Shown: positions 6,122 through 14,737 of the stretch, in pieces
Numbering within the stretch: position 1 is the stretch's first letter
Layout of the letters: every line of letters starts with the position of its first letter
NCBI GenBank assembly: GCA_964568675.1
Contig: CAZMQV010000068.1
Location: 1 to 14,938 of the forward strand
DNA from: UPXZ01 sp964568675
Lineage (GTDB): Bacteria; Bacteroidota; Bacteroidia; Bacteroidales; Paludibacteraceae
Direction: 5' to 3'
Length of the DNA: 14,938 nt
Made by a program: the position numbers and the translations under genes
Notes under the pieces: model-generated
What the model saw: the letters and a program-made list of their open reading frames with translations, nothing else
What the model was told of the DNA's origin: nothing
Database searches by the model: none

Positions 6122-8578
6122 ATGAAATTAAAATTAAATCTTGTGTTGCTTTGCCTTTTGCTTGTCTGGACGGCGTCGGGACAAAAACACACTACTCGTA
6201 TATATGGATATGTTGTTGATGAAAACAACCGCGGCGTGGAGCATGCCAGTGTAAGCCTTGAAAACACCGGCATTCACACCACCACCAATTCCAACGGATA
6301 TTATGATTTGATTTGCGCTATCAAAGACTCTGTAAAAATATCGTTCTCACACATCGGTTACGAACCAATTCGACACACTATACCGCAGGGCAAACAAGTA
6401 ATTCAGATTACTGTTACACTACCGCTGAAAACCAAAGAATTATCAGCGGTGAATGTTACAGTGAATCGACGCGGCACATCGAACATGGAAACCATAGCTG
6501 CCGAAAAATATAAAATGATACCCAACGCGAGCGGTAGTTTTGAGTCCTTACTAATAAACTTTGCCGGTGTAAGCTCCAACAACGAATTAAGCTCGCAATA
6601 CAATGTACGAGGAGGTAGTTTCGACGAAAACATTGTCTATGTTAATGGCACTGAAATTTATCGTCCCTTGCTTATCCGCGCCGGACAACAAGAAGGGCTG
6701 AGTTTCATCAACCCCGACATGGTGGGGAGCGTTGCCTTTTCGTCGGGCGGCTTCAATGCGGAATATGGCGACAAAATGGCTTCGGTGCTCGATGTGAAAT
6801 ATAAAACTCCAACAAAATTCGAAGCTTCGGGTATGATTAGCTTGCTTGGCGCGTCGGCTTATGCCGCCACCACCGGCAAAAATTTCTCGCAAATGCACGG
6901 CATTCGCTACAAAACATCGAAGTACCTTTTGGGTACGCTCGACACGAAAGGATCGTACAAACCCAACTTTGTGGATTATCAAACGCTCCTAAACTACAAA
7001 GTTTCGCCAAAACTGGAGATTAACTTCCTTGGAAACTTTTCGCGAAACGACTACACCTTTATCCCCGAAGACCGCGAAACACGCTTTGGCACTTTCAACA
7101 TGGCTGAGAAACTCAAAGTATATTACGAAGGACAAGAGAAAGATCTTTTCCAAACACTATTCGGCGCTTTTTCGGTCAACTTCAAGCCGAAGGAAAACCT
7201 GAAACTCGGACTTACCGCATCGGCCTTCAACTCCAACGAGAATGAAACTTTTGACATCACAGGCGAATACGTGCTCGGCGAACTAAAATTGGGTGATTCG
7301 GGCGAAGTGGAAGATGGCGAACAATTGGGTGTAGGCGTATATCACGAACACGCGCGAAACCGACTAAAAGCAACCGTCGCAAATTTTTCGCACTCAGGCG
7401 AATGGATTAAATCGGGACACAGCTTGAAATGGGGCGTCAACATACAGCGCGAACTTATTTCGGACAAAATAGTGGAATGGGAATGGCGCGACTCTGCCGG
7501 ATATTCCTTGCCAAACAAGCCCAACAGCCTTGAATTGTTTTACAACATGAAATCAAACCAGCAATTACAATCCTGGCGCTCATCGGCTTATCTGCAAGAC
7601 ACTTATCGGCTGAATACCGACGCTGCACTTTTCGCGATCACGGGAGGTGTGCGCGCAAGTTATTGGGATTATAACAACGAATTTCTACTAAGTCCACGCG
7701 TTTCCATTTCGGCTTTGCCCCACTGGGACAAGGATTTCAGTTTTCGTTTTTCAACCGGACTCTATTACCAGTCGCCATTCTACAAAGAACTTCGCGACAC
7801 CTTTTCCGACGCTTTGGGAAACATCAGCATTCAGTTAAATCCCAACCTGAAATCGCAACGTTCCGTTCATTTTGTGTTGGGAGGCGATCATTATTTCCGT
7901 TTATGGGGACGTCCGTTTAAGTTCACTACCGAAACGTATCTGAAACTTGCCGACCGAGTAACCAGCTATTATGTGGATAATGTGCGTGTGCGTTATTCGG
8001 GCAAGAATGACGCGGTGGCATACACTGCCGGTCTTGATTTCAAACTTTTTGGCGAGCTTGTTCCCGGCACCGACTCGTGGATAAACCTATCGCTCATGCG
8101 TTCGCGCGAAGATATTATCGATGACTTTTATACTGATAAAGCGGGCAATAAAGTATTCCCGGGATGGATTTCGCGACCCAACGAGGCGCGATACAGCATG
8201 TCGATGTTGCTATCGGATTATCTTCCGAACAATCCAAAATACAAAATGCACCTAAAAGCAATCTACTCCGATGGATTGCCGGTGGGTCCGCCGCGCAGCC
8301 CGCGCTACATGGGCGACCGTTTCCGACTTCGCGACTACAAACGGGTGGACATCGGTGCATCGCGCGTGTTGGCAGGTGGTTCGGACAAGGTGATGAGTAG
8401 CCGATGGATGAAAAACTTCACCAATATCTGGATAAACTTTGAAGTATTCAATCTTTTCGATTTCAAAAACGAAAACTCGATTTACTGGGTATCGGATATA
8501 TACGGCAATCAACACGGAAGCCCCAACTACTTAACCGGACGTCAGTTTAATCTGAAGCTAATGCTGGATATTAAGTAA
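6122..8578 (+). CDS. TonB-dependent outer-membrane receptor with CarboxypepD_reg-like domain
   Basis: An 818-residue protein from ATG 6122; an upstream TTG at 6086 is open but would bury the signal peptide. Residues 1-21 form a signal peptide (MKLKLNLVLLCLLLVW, then TASG/Q). Residues 25-105 are a carboxypeptidase-regulatory-like beta-sandwich (RIYGYVVDENNRGVEHASV, SNGYYDL, ISFSHIGY), and residues about 110-230 are the plug, with the typical NVRGGSFDENIVYVNGTEIY and FSSGGFNAEYGDKMAS. The remainder is a beta-barrel ending QFNLKLMLDIK, the aromatic/hydrophobic end expected of an outer-membrane barrel. Such receptors import large or scarce substrates with energy from TonB-ExbBD. There is no SusD-like partner, glycan enzyme, sigma/anti-sigma pair or metal-uptake gene adjacent, so the substrate cannot be guessed. 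It has its own promoter and stands alone as a transcription unit. Confidence 0.93.
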   Translation: MKLKLNLVLLCLLLVWTASGQKHTTRIYGYVVDENNRGVEHASVSLENTGIHTTTNSNGYYDLICAIKDSVKISFSHIGYEPIRHTIPQGKQVIQITVTLPLKTKELSAVNVTVNRRGTSNMETIAAEKYKMIPNASGSFESLLINFAGVSSNNELSSQYNVRGGSFDENIVYVNGTEIYRPLLIRAGQQEGLSFINPDMVGSVAFSSGGFNAEYGDKMASVLDVKYKTPTKFEASGMISLLGASAYAATTGKNFSQMHGIRYKTSKYLLGTLDTKGSYKPNFVDYQTLLNYKVSPKLEINFLGNFSRNDYTFIPEDRETRFGTFNMAEKLKVYYEGQEKDLFQTLFGAFSVNFKPKENLKLGLTASAFNSNENETFDITGEYVLGELKLGDSGEVEDGEQLGVGVYHEHARNRLKATVANFSHSGEWIKSGHSLKWGVNIQRELISDKIVEWEWRDSAGYSLPNKPNSLELFYNMKSNQQLQSWRSSAYLQDTYRLNTDAALFAITGGVRASYWDYNNEFLLSPRVSISALPHWDKDFSFRFSTGLYYQSPFYKELRDTFSDALGNISIQLNPNLKSQRSVHFVLGGDHYFRLWGRPFKFTTETYLKLADRVTSYYVDNVRVRYSGKNDAVAYTAGLDFKLFGELVPGTDSWINLSLMRSREDIIDDFYTDKAGNKVFPGWISRPNEARYSMSMLLSDYLPNNPKYKMHLKAIYSDGLPVGPPRSPRYMGDRFRLRDYKRVDIGASRVLAGGSDKVMSSRWMKNFTNIWINFEVFNLFDFKNENSIYWVSDIYGNQHGSPNYLTGRQFNLKLMLDIK

Positions 8579-8648
8579 ACAAATACGAAATAAAAAACAA
8601 GGTTTTAATCAACTGAGAATAAAAGAAACTTTTGAAACAAATATAATT

Positions 8649-9857
8649 ATGCCAAAAACATCAGAACGCGGTCAGGAAATGCCGGCATCACCCATTCGAA
8701 AACTTGCGCCTTTTGCCGAGAAAGCCAAAGCGCGCGGCGTGAAAGTATATCACCTCAATATCGGGCAGCCGGACATAAAAACTCCGAAAATAGCGATTGA
8801 CGCGATAAGGAATTATAACCAGGAGATATTTGAGTACAGCCCAAGCGATGGATTCAAAAGTTTAAGGTTGAAATTGGCAGATTACTATCGCTCATTTAAT
8901 ATCGATGTTGCCTACGACGATATCATCATCACTTCGGGTGGTTCGGAGGCGGTAAGTTTCGCATTTATGAGCTGCCTCGATCCGGGCGACGAAATTATTG
9001 TTTCCGACCCCGCTTATGCCAACTACACCGCCTTTGCCATTGGTGCGGGCGCTGTGGTGAAACCCGTAGTGTCGAGTATCGACGATGGATTTTCGCTACC
9101 ACCCATCGAGAAATTCGAAGAACTGATTACACCTCGCACCAAAGGGATATTGATTTGCAACCCCAACAACCCCACCGGTTATCTTTACACACGCAAAGAG
9201 ATGAATCTAATTCGCGATTTGGTGAAGAAATACGATCTTTATCTCTTCTCGGACGAGGTTTACCGCGAGTTTTGCTATACCGGAGCGCCTTATATTTCGG
9301 CATTTCACCTGGATGGCATTGAAGAAAACGTTATACTGATTGATAGTTTTTCAAAAAGATACAGCGCTTGTGGCATACGCATCGGCGCGTTGGTAACCAA
9401 AAACAAAGAAGTGCGCAAAACGGTGATGAAATTTTGCCAAGCGCGCCTAAGTCCGCCACTGCTGGGTCAGGTAGCTGCCGAAGCGCTAATGGATACTCCA
9501 AAAGAATATTTGATGGAAGTGTATGACGAATATGTGGAACGAAGGAAGTTTCTGATTGATGGGTTGAATCGTATTCCCGGCGTATATTCTCCGATACCGA
9601 TGGGGGCTTTCTACACCATTGTTCGCCTGCCTATCGACGACTCGGATAAGTTTTGCGCGTGGTGTCTTTCCGACTTCGAATACGAAGGCTGCACGGTGAT
9701 GATGGCTCCAGGCACCGGATTTTACACCGACCACAACCTGGGCAAAAATGAAGTTCGGATAGCTTATGTGCTTAATAAAGAAGACTTGAAACATGCGCTG
9801 ATTGTTCTCGAAAAGGCGCTGGAAGCTTATGCCAAAATAATGCGAAACGAAAAGTAA
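8649..9857 (+). CDS. Pyridoxal-phosphate-dependent aminotransferase, class I/II
   Basis: A 402-residue class I fold-type aminotransferase. Visible features are HLNIGQPDI near residue 36, the phosphate-binding SGGSEA at 96-101, NPNNPTG at 171-177 (Asn for the cofactor ring), SDEVY at 201-205 (Asp and Tyr), the cofactor lysine K236 in IDSFSKRYS, R244 in CGIRIG, and the C-terminal arginine in NEVRIAY that holds the substrate carboxylate. The enzyme moves an amino group between an amino acid and a 2-oxo acid in the cytoplasm. The sequence looks like the aspartate/aromatic (class Ib) group, but substrate choice cannot be settled from sequence. The next gene starts 26 bases later, so the two may be co-transcribed. 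No clear promoter was found in the 70 bases upstream. Confidence 0.92.
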   Translation: MPKTSERGQEMPASPIRKLAPFAEKAKARGVKVYHLNIGQPDIKTPKIAIDAIRNYNQEIFEYSPSDGFKSLRLKLADYYRSFNIDVAYDDIIITSGGSEAVSFAFMSCLDPGDEIIVSDPAYANYTAFAIGAGAVVKPVVSSIDDGFSLPPIEKFEELITPRTKGILICNPNNPTGYLYTRKEMNLIRDLVKKYDLYLFSDEVYREFCYTGAPYISAFHLDGIEENVILIDSFSKRYSACGIRIGALVTKNKEVRKTVMKFCQARLSPPLLGQVAAEALMDTPKEYLMEVYDEYVERRKFLIDGLNRIPGVYSPIPMGAFYTIVRLPIDDSDKFCAWCLSDFEYEGCTVMMAPGTGFYTDHNLGKNEVRIAYVLNKEDLKHALIVLEKALEAYAKIMRNEK

Positions 9858-9883
9858 TCGGACTTTGAATTTATTACGATAAA

Positions 9884-10828
9884 ATGCAAAAGAAGTCACT
9901 GAAAAAATTTGTTTATCTTTCCATTGTTGCCGCGGTGGTTACGATAAGTCTGAAGTTTTCAGCCTATTTCTACACAGGCTCCATGGGTTTGCTATCGGAC
10001 GCCATGGAGTCGTGCGTCAACTTGTTAGCGGCAGTTATAGCCCTTGTGATGATTCATATTGCCGAAAAACCGGCTGATGAGAATCATGAATACGGACATA
10101 CCAAAGCCGAGTATTTTTCGAGTGCAATCGAAGGCGCATTGATTATGACTGCCGCCGTAAGCATATTGTGGACTGCAATACCCAAACTTTTAGCTCCAAA
10201 ACCTATTGAAAACGTTGGCATCGGCCTAATCATTTCATTTGTCGCTACGTTGGTCAATCTGGTTGTAGGACTTTATTTAATTAAAAATGGGAAAGAAAAG
10301 AAATCGCTACTCTTAGAAGCCGATGGCAAACACCTGATGACCGATGTTTACACTTCGGTTGGCGTTATCGCGGCTATTATTTTAGTGAATTTCACCGGCT
10401 TCATTTTACTCGACCCGATTATAGCCATCGTAGTTGCTCTTAATATCATCTGGACAGGCTTGCAACTAATAAAACGATCGGCAAACGGACTTATGGACGT
10501 TTCCATGACAGAAGATGAACTTAAATTAGTGAACGACTACCTTGATTCGGTCAAAACGAATGGAATTGATTACCACTCTTTGATGAGCAGGCAAGCAGGT
10601 CAGCGAAAATTCATCTCCTTTCACTTGCTTGTGCCGGGAAGCTGGACAGTAAAACAGGGACACGACTTAGCCGACAGAATTGAAGAAAACATCGAAGATT
10701 TGTTTCCCGAGCTTATTACGGTTACCACACACATCGAGCCAATAGAAGACCCGGCCAACCTTCACGACATCGGCATTGACCGGGTAAGAGTGAAAAAGCA
10801 GAACAAAAAGGGAGTATCCGGAGTTTAA
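9884..10828 (+). CDS. Cation diffusion facilitator (CDF) family transporter
   Basis: The 314-residue protein has the CDF layout: about six membrane helices in residues 10-205 and a C-terminal cytoplasmic ferredoxin-like domain at about 210-300. Metal-site signatures are SDAMESCVN at residues 38-46 in helix 2 and ADGKHLMTDVYTS (H150, D154, the HxxxD pair) in helix 5. HEYGHTKAE at 68-76 is the usual loop after helix 2. CDF proteins exchange Zn2+, Fe2+, Mn2+ or similar ions for protons, generally exporting the metal across the inner membrane. Metal specificity cannot be assigned confidently. The C-terminal domain retains HLLVPGSWTVKQGHDLAD and TTHIEP, the conserved metal-binding and dimerisation region. 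It lies 26 bases after the aminotransferase gene; no metal-responsive regulator is adjacent. Confidence 0.93.
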   Translation: MQKKSLKKFVYLSIVAAVVTISLKFSAYFYTGSMGLLSDAMESCVNLLAAVIALVMIHIAEKPADENHEYGHTKAEYFSSAIEGALIMTAAVSILWTAIPKLLAPKPIENVGIGLIISFVATLVNLVVGLYLIKNGKEKKSLLLEADGKHLMTDVYTSVGVIAAIILVNFTGFILLDPIIAIVVALNIIWTGLQLIKRSANGLMDVSMTEDELKLVNDYLDSVKTNGIDYHSLMSRQAGQRKFISFHLLVPGSWTVKQGHDLADRIEENIEDLFPELITVTTHIEPIEDPANLHDIGIDRVRVKKQNKKGVSGV

Positions 10829-10839
10829 ACAATAAACGA

Positions 10840-10870
10840 TTGATTTCAAATCCATTTACTACATACTTTG
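10840..10870 (+). promoter_or_regulatory. Possible promoter with overlapping inverted repeat, upstream of the MgtC/DUF4010 gene
   Basis: TTG (10840-10842) and TACTTTG (10864-10870) resemble the -33/-7 pair but the -7 element is one base short of the TAnnTTTG form. TACTACAT at 10857-10864 and ATGTAGTA at 10890-10897 are an exact 8-bp inverted repeat 25 bases apart, overlapping and following the element, and could be an operator. A run of nine T lies in the loop. Confidence 0.35.
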
Positions 10871-10947
10871 TTTTTTTTTACTAAATAGAATGTAGTAGCA
10901 GACAAGTTATTAGCCTTATATTAATCTTAAAAAAAGCAATAGAAAAC

Positions 10948-12252
10948 ATGCAATTTTCTCTCGATTTAATACCGACGCAACTCCGTTCATTTGCCTTAGT
11001 TGCAATTTTCTCGCTTTTGATTGGGCTTTCGCAACGAAAAATGCAGAAAAAACTTGAAACTGAGAAAACAACTTTTGGCACCGATCGTACCTTTACGTTT
11101 ATCGGTATTTTAGGTTATTTACTCTATATCCTCGAGCCGAAAAGCTTTAGTTTATTTATCGGAGGTGGCATGGCATTAATAATCTTCTTGGCTCTTAACT
11201 ATTATGGAAGAGTGATGAAGCACGACACCTATGGACTCACTACCATTCTTATCGGATTGATAACTTATTGCTTAGCGCCTATCATCATGACACAACCATC
11301 TTGGTTCTACATCATGGTTGTGGTAGTGGTATTGATGCTTACTGAGATGAAAAGCAAATTCAAGCGGTTTGTCAATGAAATGCGAAACGATGAAATTATC
11401 ACAGCCGCTAAGTTTCTTGCAATCAGTGGTATCATACTACCAATTCTTCCTCACAACAACCTGGTGGAAGGCATTAACCTCACCCCCTATTCCGTGTGGC
11501 TCGCCACGGTAATTGTTTCAGCCATTTCATATATTTCCTATTTAATCAAACGATTCATTTTTCCACAATCCGGATTGTTGGTTTCAGCCATTTTAGGCGG
11601 ACTATACAGCAGCACCGCCACAATCACCATTTTGGCGCGGGAGTTAAAAAATGCACCGTCAGAACACACCAACCAGTATATCGCGTCGATGGTACTTGCC
11701 AAGGGTATGATGTACCTTAAATTTATGGTACTGATTTTTATTTTCAGTATCACTGTGTTTAAATCAATCTATTTATACCTGATAGCGTTGACATTGGTTT
11801 CAAGCCTTGTATCGTGGTATGTTCATCGCTTAGAAATAAGCAAAAACAACAGCAATAAAGTAGAGATTGACACACAGGAAGAGTATAGCAATCCGCTGGA
11901 ATTTAAAGTTGCACTCATATTCGCCACTTTGTTTGTAGTTTTCACCGTGCTCACTACCTACACCGTACGCTATTTGGGATCAAGTGGACTTTCCATCTTA
12001 TCCATTCTCAGCGGGTTCAGCGATATCACTCCCTTTATCCTCAATTTACTTCAGAACATTGAGGAAATACAATTAAAATCTGTAACGATGGGCATCATGA
12101 CAGCCATGGTAAGCAACACAATTATTGGAATGTTTTACGCGTATTTCTTTTCAGGAAGCAAAAAAGAAGGACGTACCATCCTTTTCTCAAGTTTTTCGAC
12201 AGTGATAGCGATTAATCTGATTCTATTAGGAGTAGTTTATCTGACATTGTGA
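10948..12252 (+). CDS. MgtC/SapB-like and DUF4010 integral membrane protein
   Basis: This 434-residue protein is almost entirely membrane helices. The N-terminal part (about 1-145) resembles MgtC/SapB proteins: SFALVAIFSLLIGLSQR followed by FGTDRTFTFIGILGYLLY. The C-terminal part fits DUF4010 (PF13194), with SGLLVSAILGGLYSSTATITILARE near residues 210-235 and VLAKGMMYLKFMVL after it. A polar, charged segment at about 295-315 separates the last helices. MgtC-like proteins are tied to Mg2+ homeostasis in some bacteria, but the combined MgtC-DUF4010 family has no settled role, so a role in ion homeostasis is only a guess. Neighbour context (a CDF transporter 119 bases upstream on the same strand) is compatible with metal handling. 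The promoter of the next gene begins inside its last codons. Confidence 0.82.
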   Translation: MQFSLDLIPTQLRSFALVAIFSLLIGLSQRKMQKKLETEKTTFGTDRTFTFIGILGYLLYILEPKSFSLFIGGGMALIIFLALNYYGRVMKHDTYGLTTILIGLITYCLAPIIMTQPSWFYIMVVVVVLMLTEMKSKFKRFVNEMRNDEIITAAKFLAISGIILPILPHNNLVEGINLTPYSVWLATVIVSAISYISYLIKRFIFPQSGLLVSAILGGLYSSTATITILARELKNAPSEHTNQYIASMVLAKGMMYLKFMVLIFIFSITVFKSIYLYLIALTLVSSLVSWYVHRLEISKNNSNKVEIDTQEEYSNPLEFKVALIFATLFVVFTVLTTYTVRYLGSSGLSILSILSGFSDITPFILNLLQNIEEIQLKSVTMGIMTAMVSNTIIGMFYAYFFSGSKKEGRTILFSSFSTVIAINLILLGVVYLTL

Positions 12253-12277
12253 GAATGAAATAATAATGGTAATTTTG
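12247..12277 (+). promoter_or_regulatory. Promoter for prfA-pyrF
   Basis: TTG at 12247-12249, 20 bases, then TAATTTTG at 12270-12277 match the Bacteroidota consensus. The -33 element lies in the last codons of the preceding gene. The mRNA would have an untranslated leader of about 115 bases before prfA, holding only a weak 5-bp hairpin (12324-12338). Confidence 0.72.
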
Positions 12278-12399
12278 CAAAATATTTTTGTAAAACAAAC
12301 AAGTAGGAAGCCGGAATTAAACCGCACTGAAATAGTGCTATTTACAGAAACACTCAATAAGAATACAAATACATTTTTCATTAAAATACAATACAATTA

Positions 12400-13485
12400 A
12401 TGTCCAACAACAAACTAATTGATAAATTAGACGGTCTTCAACACAAATTTGAGGAGATTTCGCTCTTAATTACCGACCCGGCTGTGATAGCCGACATGAA
12501 GCGCTACGTAAAACTCAACAAAGAATACAGCGAACTTGAGAAAATAATGAATGCTCAAAAAGAGTATATCAACACATTGGCTACCATACAAGAAGCAAAA
12601 GACATTCTGGCTAACGAATCGGATACCGAGATGCGTGAAATGGCGCGTATGGAGCTGGAAGAACTGGAGCCTAAAGTTCCTGAAATAGAGGAGAAAATAA
12701 AATTGTTGTTGATACCTGCCGACCCCGAAGACAGCAAAAATGTGGTGATGGAGATTCGTGGCGGCACAGGTGGTGATGAGGCTGCGATTTTTGCCGGCGA
12801 CCTATTCAAAATGTATAGTCGCTACTGCGAGAATAAAGGTTGGCGAGTAGAAGTAACCGACTTCAACGAAGGCACCAACGGTGGGTTCAAAGAAATTATC
12901 TTTTCGGTAACGGGCGAGAATGTATATGGTATTCTAAAATACGAATCGGGTGTGCATCGGGTGCAACGGGTGCCGGCTACCGAAACACAAGGAAGGGTAC
13001 ACACCTCAGCTTCTACTGTGGCTGTGCTTCCCGAAGCTGAAGAATTTGACATCGAACTCAATCCGGCTGATATCGATTTCCACACGTCTCGCTCGGGAGG
13101 AGCCGGAGGTCAGAATGTAAATAAAGTAGAAACCAAAGTACAGCTTACCCACCGCCCTACGGGCATAGTAGTAGTATCGCAGCAAGCACGCACCCAGCTC
13201 GGCAACCGTGAGATAGCCATGGAAATGCTACGTACCAAAATTTACAATTTAGGTTATGAGAAACATCTCGAAGAAATTGCCTCGCGACGTAAAACAATGG
13301 TTTCGACCGGCGACCGTTCGGCTAAAATTCGCACCTACAACTATCCGCAAGGACGCATCACCGACCATCGCATCAACTACACCATCTATAATCTGAACAG
13401 CTTTATGAATGGCGACATTCAAGATGTGATTGACCAACTTACTATAGCCGAAAACGCCGAAAGAATGAAAGAAAGCGAAATCTAA
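12400..13485 (+). CDS. prfA: Peptide chain release factor 1
   Basis: A 361-residue class I release factor, of normal length. The N-terminal coiled domain (about 1-105) is followed by the GGTGGDEAAIFAGDLFKMY block at 121-139. The stop-codon-recognising P-A-T tripeptide is at 192-194 in RVQRVPATETQGRVHTSAS, marking RF1 (UAA/UAG) rather than RF2, which has SPF. The catalytic GGQ at 236-238 lies in RSGGAGGQNVNKVET and triggers peptidyl-tRNA hydrolysis in the ribosomal peptidyl-transferase centre. Nothing is missing or altered. pyrF begins 56 bases downstream with no terminator between, so the two are probably co-transcribed; this neighbour pair is familiar in Bacteroidota. Confidence 0.97.
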   Translation: MSNNKLIDKLDGLQHKFEEISLLITDPAVIADMKRYVKLNKEYSELEKIMNAQKEYINTLATIQEAKDILANESDTEMREMARMELEELEPKVPEIEEKIKLLLIPADPEDSKNVVMEIRGGTGGDEAAIFAGDLFKMYSRYCENKGWRVEVTDFNEGTNGGFKEIIFSVTGENVYGILKYESGVHRVQRVPATETQGRVHTSASTVAVLPEAEEFDIELNPADIDFHTSRSGGAGGQNVNKVETKVQLTHRPTGIVVVSQQARTQLGNREIAMEMLRTKIYNLGYEKHLEEIASRRKTMVSTGDRSAKIRTYNYPQGRITDHRINYTIYNLNSFMNGDIQDVIDQLTIAENAERMKESEI

Positions 13486-13541
13486 AAAAAAATTACGATA
13501 CAACTTACACCTTGCAACATTATCATTTCAAATAACAAGAT

Positions 13542-14375
13542 ATGAACAAACAAGAAATTTTTGAAAATATCCAACGAAAAAAATCCTTCCTTTGTGTGGG
13601 TTTGGATACTGATGTCAATAAAATACCCGAACATCTTTTCGACGAATCGGACGATGCAATTTTTGAATTCAACAAACGGATAATTGACGCTACGGCCGAT
13701 TATTGCGTAGCCTACAAACCCAATTTGGCATTTTATGAGTCCATCGGATTGGAAGGATGGGAAGTTTTGGTGCGCACTGTGGAATACATACGCACCAACT
13801 ACCCCGATCAATTTATCATTGCCGATGCCAAACGTGGCGACATAGGCAACACTTCGGCTATGTATGCCCGTACATTTTTTGGAAATATGAATTTCGACGC
13901 GGTTACCGTTGCGCCTTATATGGGCGAAGATAGCGTTTCGCCATTTCTCACTTATGAAAACAAATGGGTAATCCTGCTCGCGCTTACTTCCAACAAAGGC
14001 GCTTTTGATTTCCAATTTATGACAGAAGACGGCGAACGACTGTTTGAGAAAGTACTGAAAACATCTCAAAAATGGGGAAATGACGATAACATGATGTATG
14101 TGGTAGGAGCCACCAAAGCCGAAATGCTCGCCGATATCCGAAAGATTGCTCCGAATCATTTTCTGCTTGTGCCAGGTGTAGGCGCGCAGGGTGGCAGCTT
14201 GCAAGAAGTAGCAAAATATGGTATGAATAGCACATGCGGATTGCTTGTAAACTCATCGCGTCAGATTATATACGCTTCGTCGGAAGCCGATTTTGCAGAA
14301 GCAGCTCGCGTAGAAGCGGTGAAAGTGCAGCAAGAAATGGAAGACTTACTGAAAAATGCCGGTATTTGTGTTTAG
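13542..14375 (+). CDS. pyrF: Orotidine-5'-phosphate decarboxylase, type 2
   Basis: The 277-residue protein converts orotidine 5'-monophosphate to UMP, the last step of pyrimidine synthesis. The catalytic block DAKRGDIGNT sits at residues 95-104, with K97 and D100 as the key residues. LCVGLDTD at 17-24 and YKPNLAFYE at 58-66 form the substrate pocket, and LVPGVGAQGG near residue 208 is the phosphate-binding end. The length and the ICVGLD/ADAKRGD arrangement fit the longer PyrF subfamily 2 rather than the E. coli type of about 245 residues. The stop codon TAG is itself the core of the first GTTTAGT unit of the minisatellite that follows, so the last residues (ICV) abut the repeat array. Confidence 0.96.
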   Translation: MNKQEIFENIQRKKSFLCVGLDTDVNKIPEHLFDESDDAIFEFNKRIIDATADYCVAYKPNLAFYESIGLEGWEVLVRTVEYIRTNYPDQFIIADAKRGDIGNTSAMYARTFFGNMNFDAVTVAPYMGEDSVSPFLTYENKWVILLALTSNKGAFDFQFMTEDGERLFEKVLKTSQKWGNDDNMMYVVGATKAEMLADIRKIAPNHFLLVPGVGAQGGSLQEVAKYGMNSTCGLLVNSSRQIIYASSEADFAEAARVEAVKVQQEMEDLLKNAGICV

Positions 14376-14506
14376 TGTTGAATGTTTAGTGTTTAGTGTT
14401 TAGCGTTTAGTGTTTAGCGTTTAGCGTTTAGCGTTTAGCGTTTAGCGTTTAGCGTTTAGCGTTTAGCGTTGAATGTTTAATCGTTTAATCGTTTAATCGT
14501 TTAATC
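14370..14506 (+). repeat. 7- and 8-base tandem repeat array (minisatellite)
   Basis: The order is GTTTAGT, GTTGAAT, twelve copies of GTTTAGY (14384-14467, mostly C at the last base), GTTGAAT again, then four copies of the 8-mer GTTTAATC (14475-14506). The first unit overlaps the pyrF stop codon. Units of different length and sequence sit side by side with the same GTTGAAT separator on both sides of the main block. Confidence 0.93.
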
Positions 14507-14517
14507 GATACGGTTAC

Positions 14518-14553
14518 CGCATCCGTTGGTAACACACATCCCTTCAAACCGGT
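14518..14553. repeat. Copy A of a duplicated 36-bp module
   Basis: This copy matches 14805-14840 at 26 of 36 positions with no gaps. On the minus strand it reads RFEGMCVTNGC, against QFEGVHFTDGC in the other copy, so the similarity is also visible at protein level. Both copies stand next to short tandem repeats. Confidence 0.65.
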
Positions 14554-14557
14554 CGTT

Positions 14558-14580
14558 AGTTGAAAGTTGAAAGTTGAAAG
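14558..14580 (+). repeat. Tandem repeat, AGTTGAA x3
   Basis: Three perfect copies of the heptamer AGTTGAA, followed by AG. Confidence 0.85.
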
Positions 14581-14737
14581 AATAGCACACTGATTTTACT
14601 GATTTACACCGATAATATCATAAAGCTGTTAGCTAAATAGAGATTCCTCACTGCGAAAAACTTCAATACTTTCCGTTTTTCTTGTTCGGAATGACATGCT
14701 TTCTTTTAATCATGCCGACGGGCAGTTAGTCGCTGGT
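14581..14737. other. Gene-free stretch holding debris of common dispersed sequences
   Basis: Bases 14590-14615 repeat the pattern CTGATTTTA/CTGATTTACA. Bases 14641-14655 (AGATTCCTCACTGCG) and 14685-14697 (GTTCGGAATGACA) look like two halves of the familiar dispersed sequence CCTCACTGCGTTCGGAATGAC, separated here by about 29 extra bases. No reading frame is supported. Confidence 0.4.

Noticed and set aside
12324..12338. Hairpin in the prfA leader as a riboswitch
   Set aside because: The stem is only 5 bp and no known riboswitch core is recognisable.
13482..14204. 240-codon minus-strand ORF opposite pyrF
   Set aside because: It is antisense to a certain housekeeping gene; its length comes from codon bias, and it has no family features.
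14384..14467. GTTTAGY array as a CRISPR or telomere-like element
   Set aside because: The units are contiguous with no spacers, and it is internal to a bacterial chromosome with variants typical of slippage.
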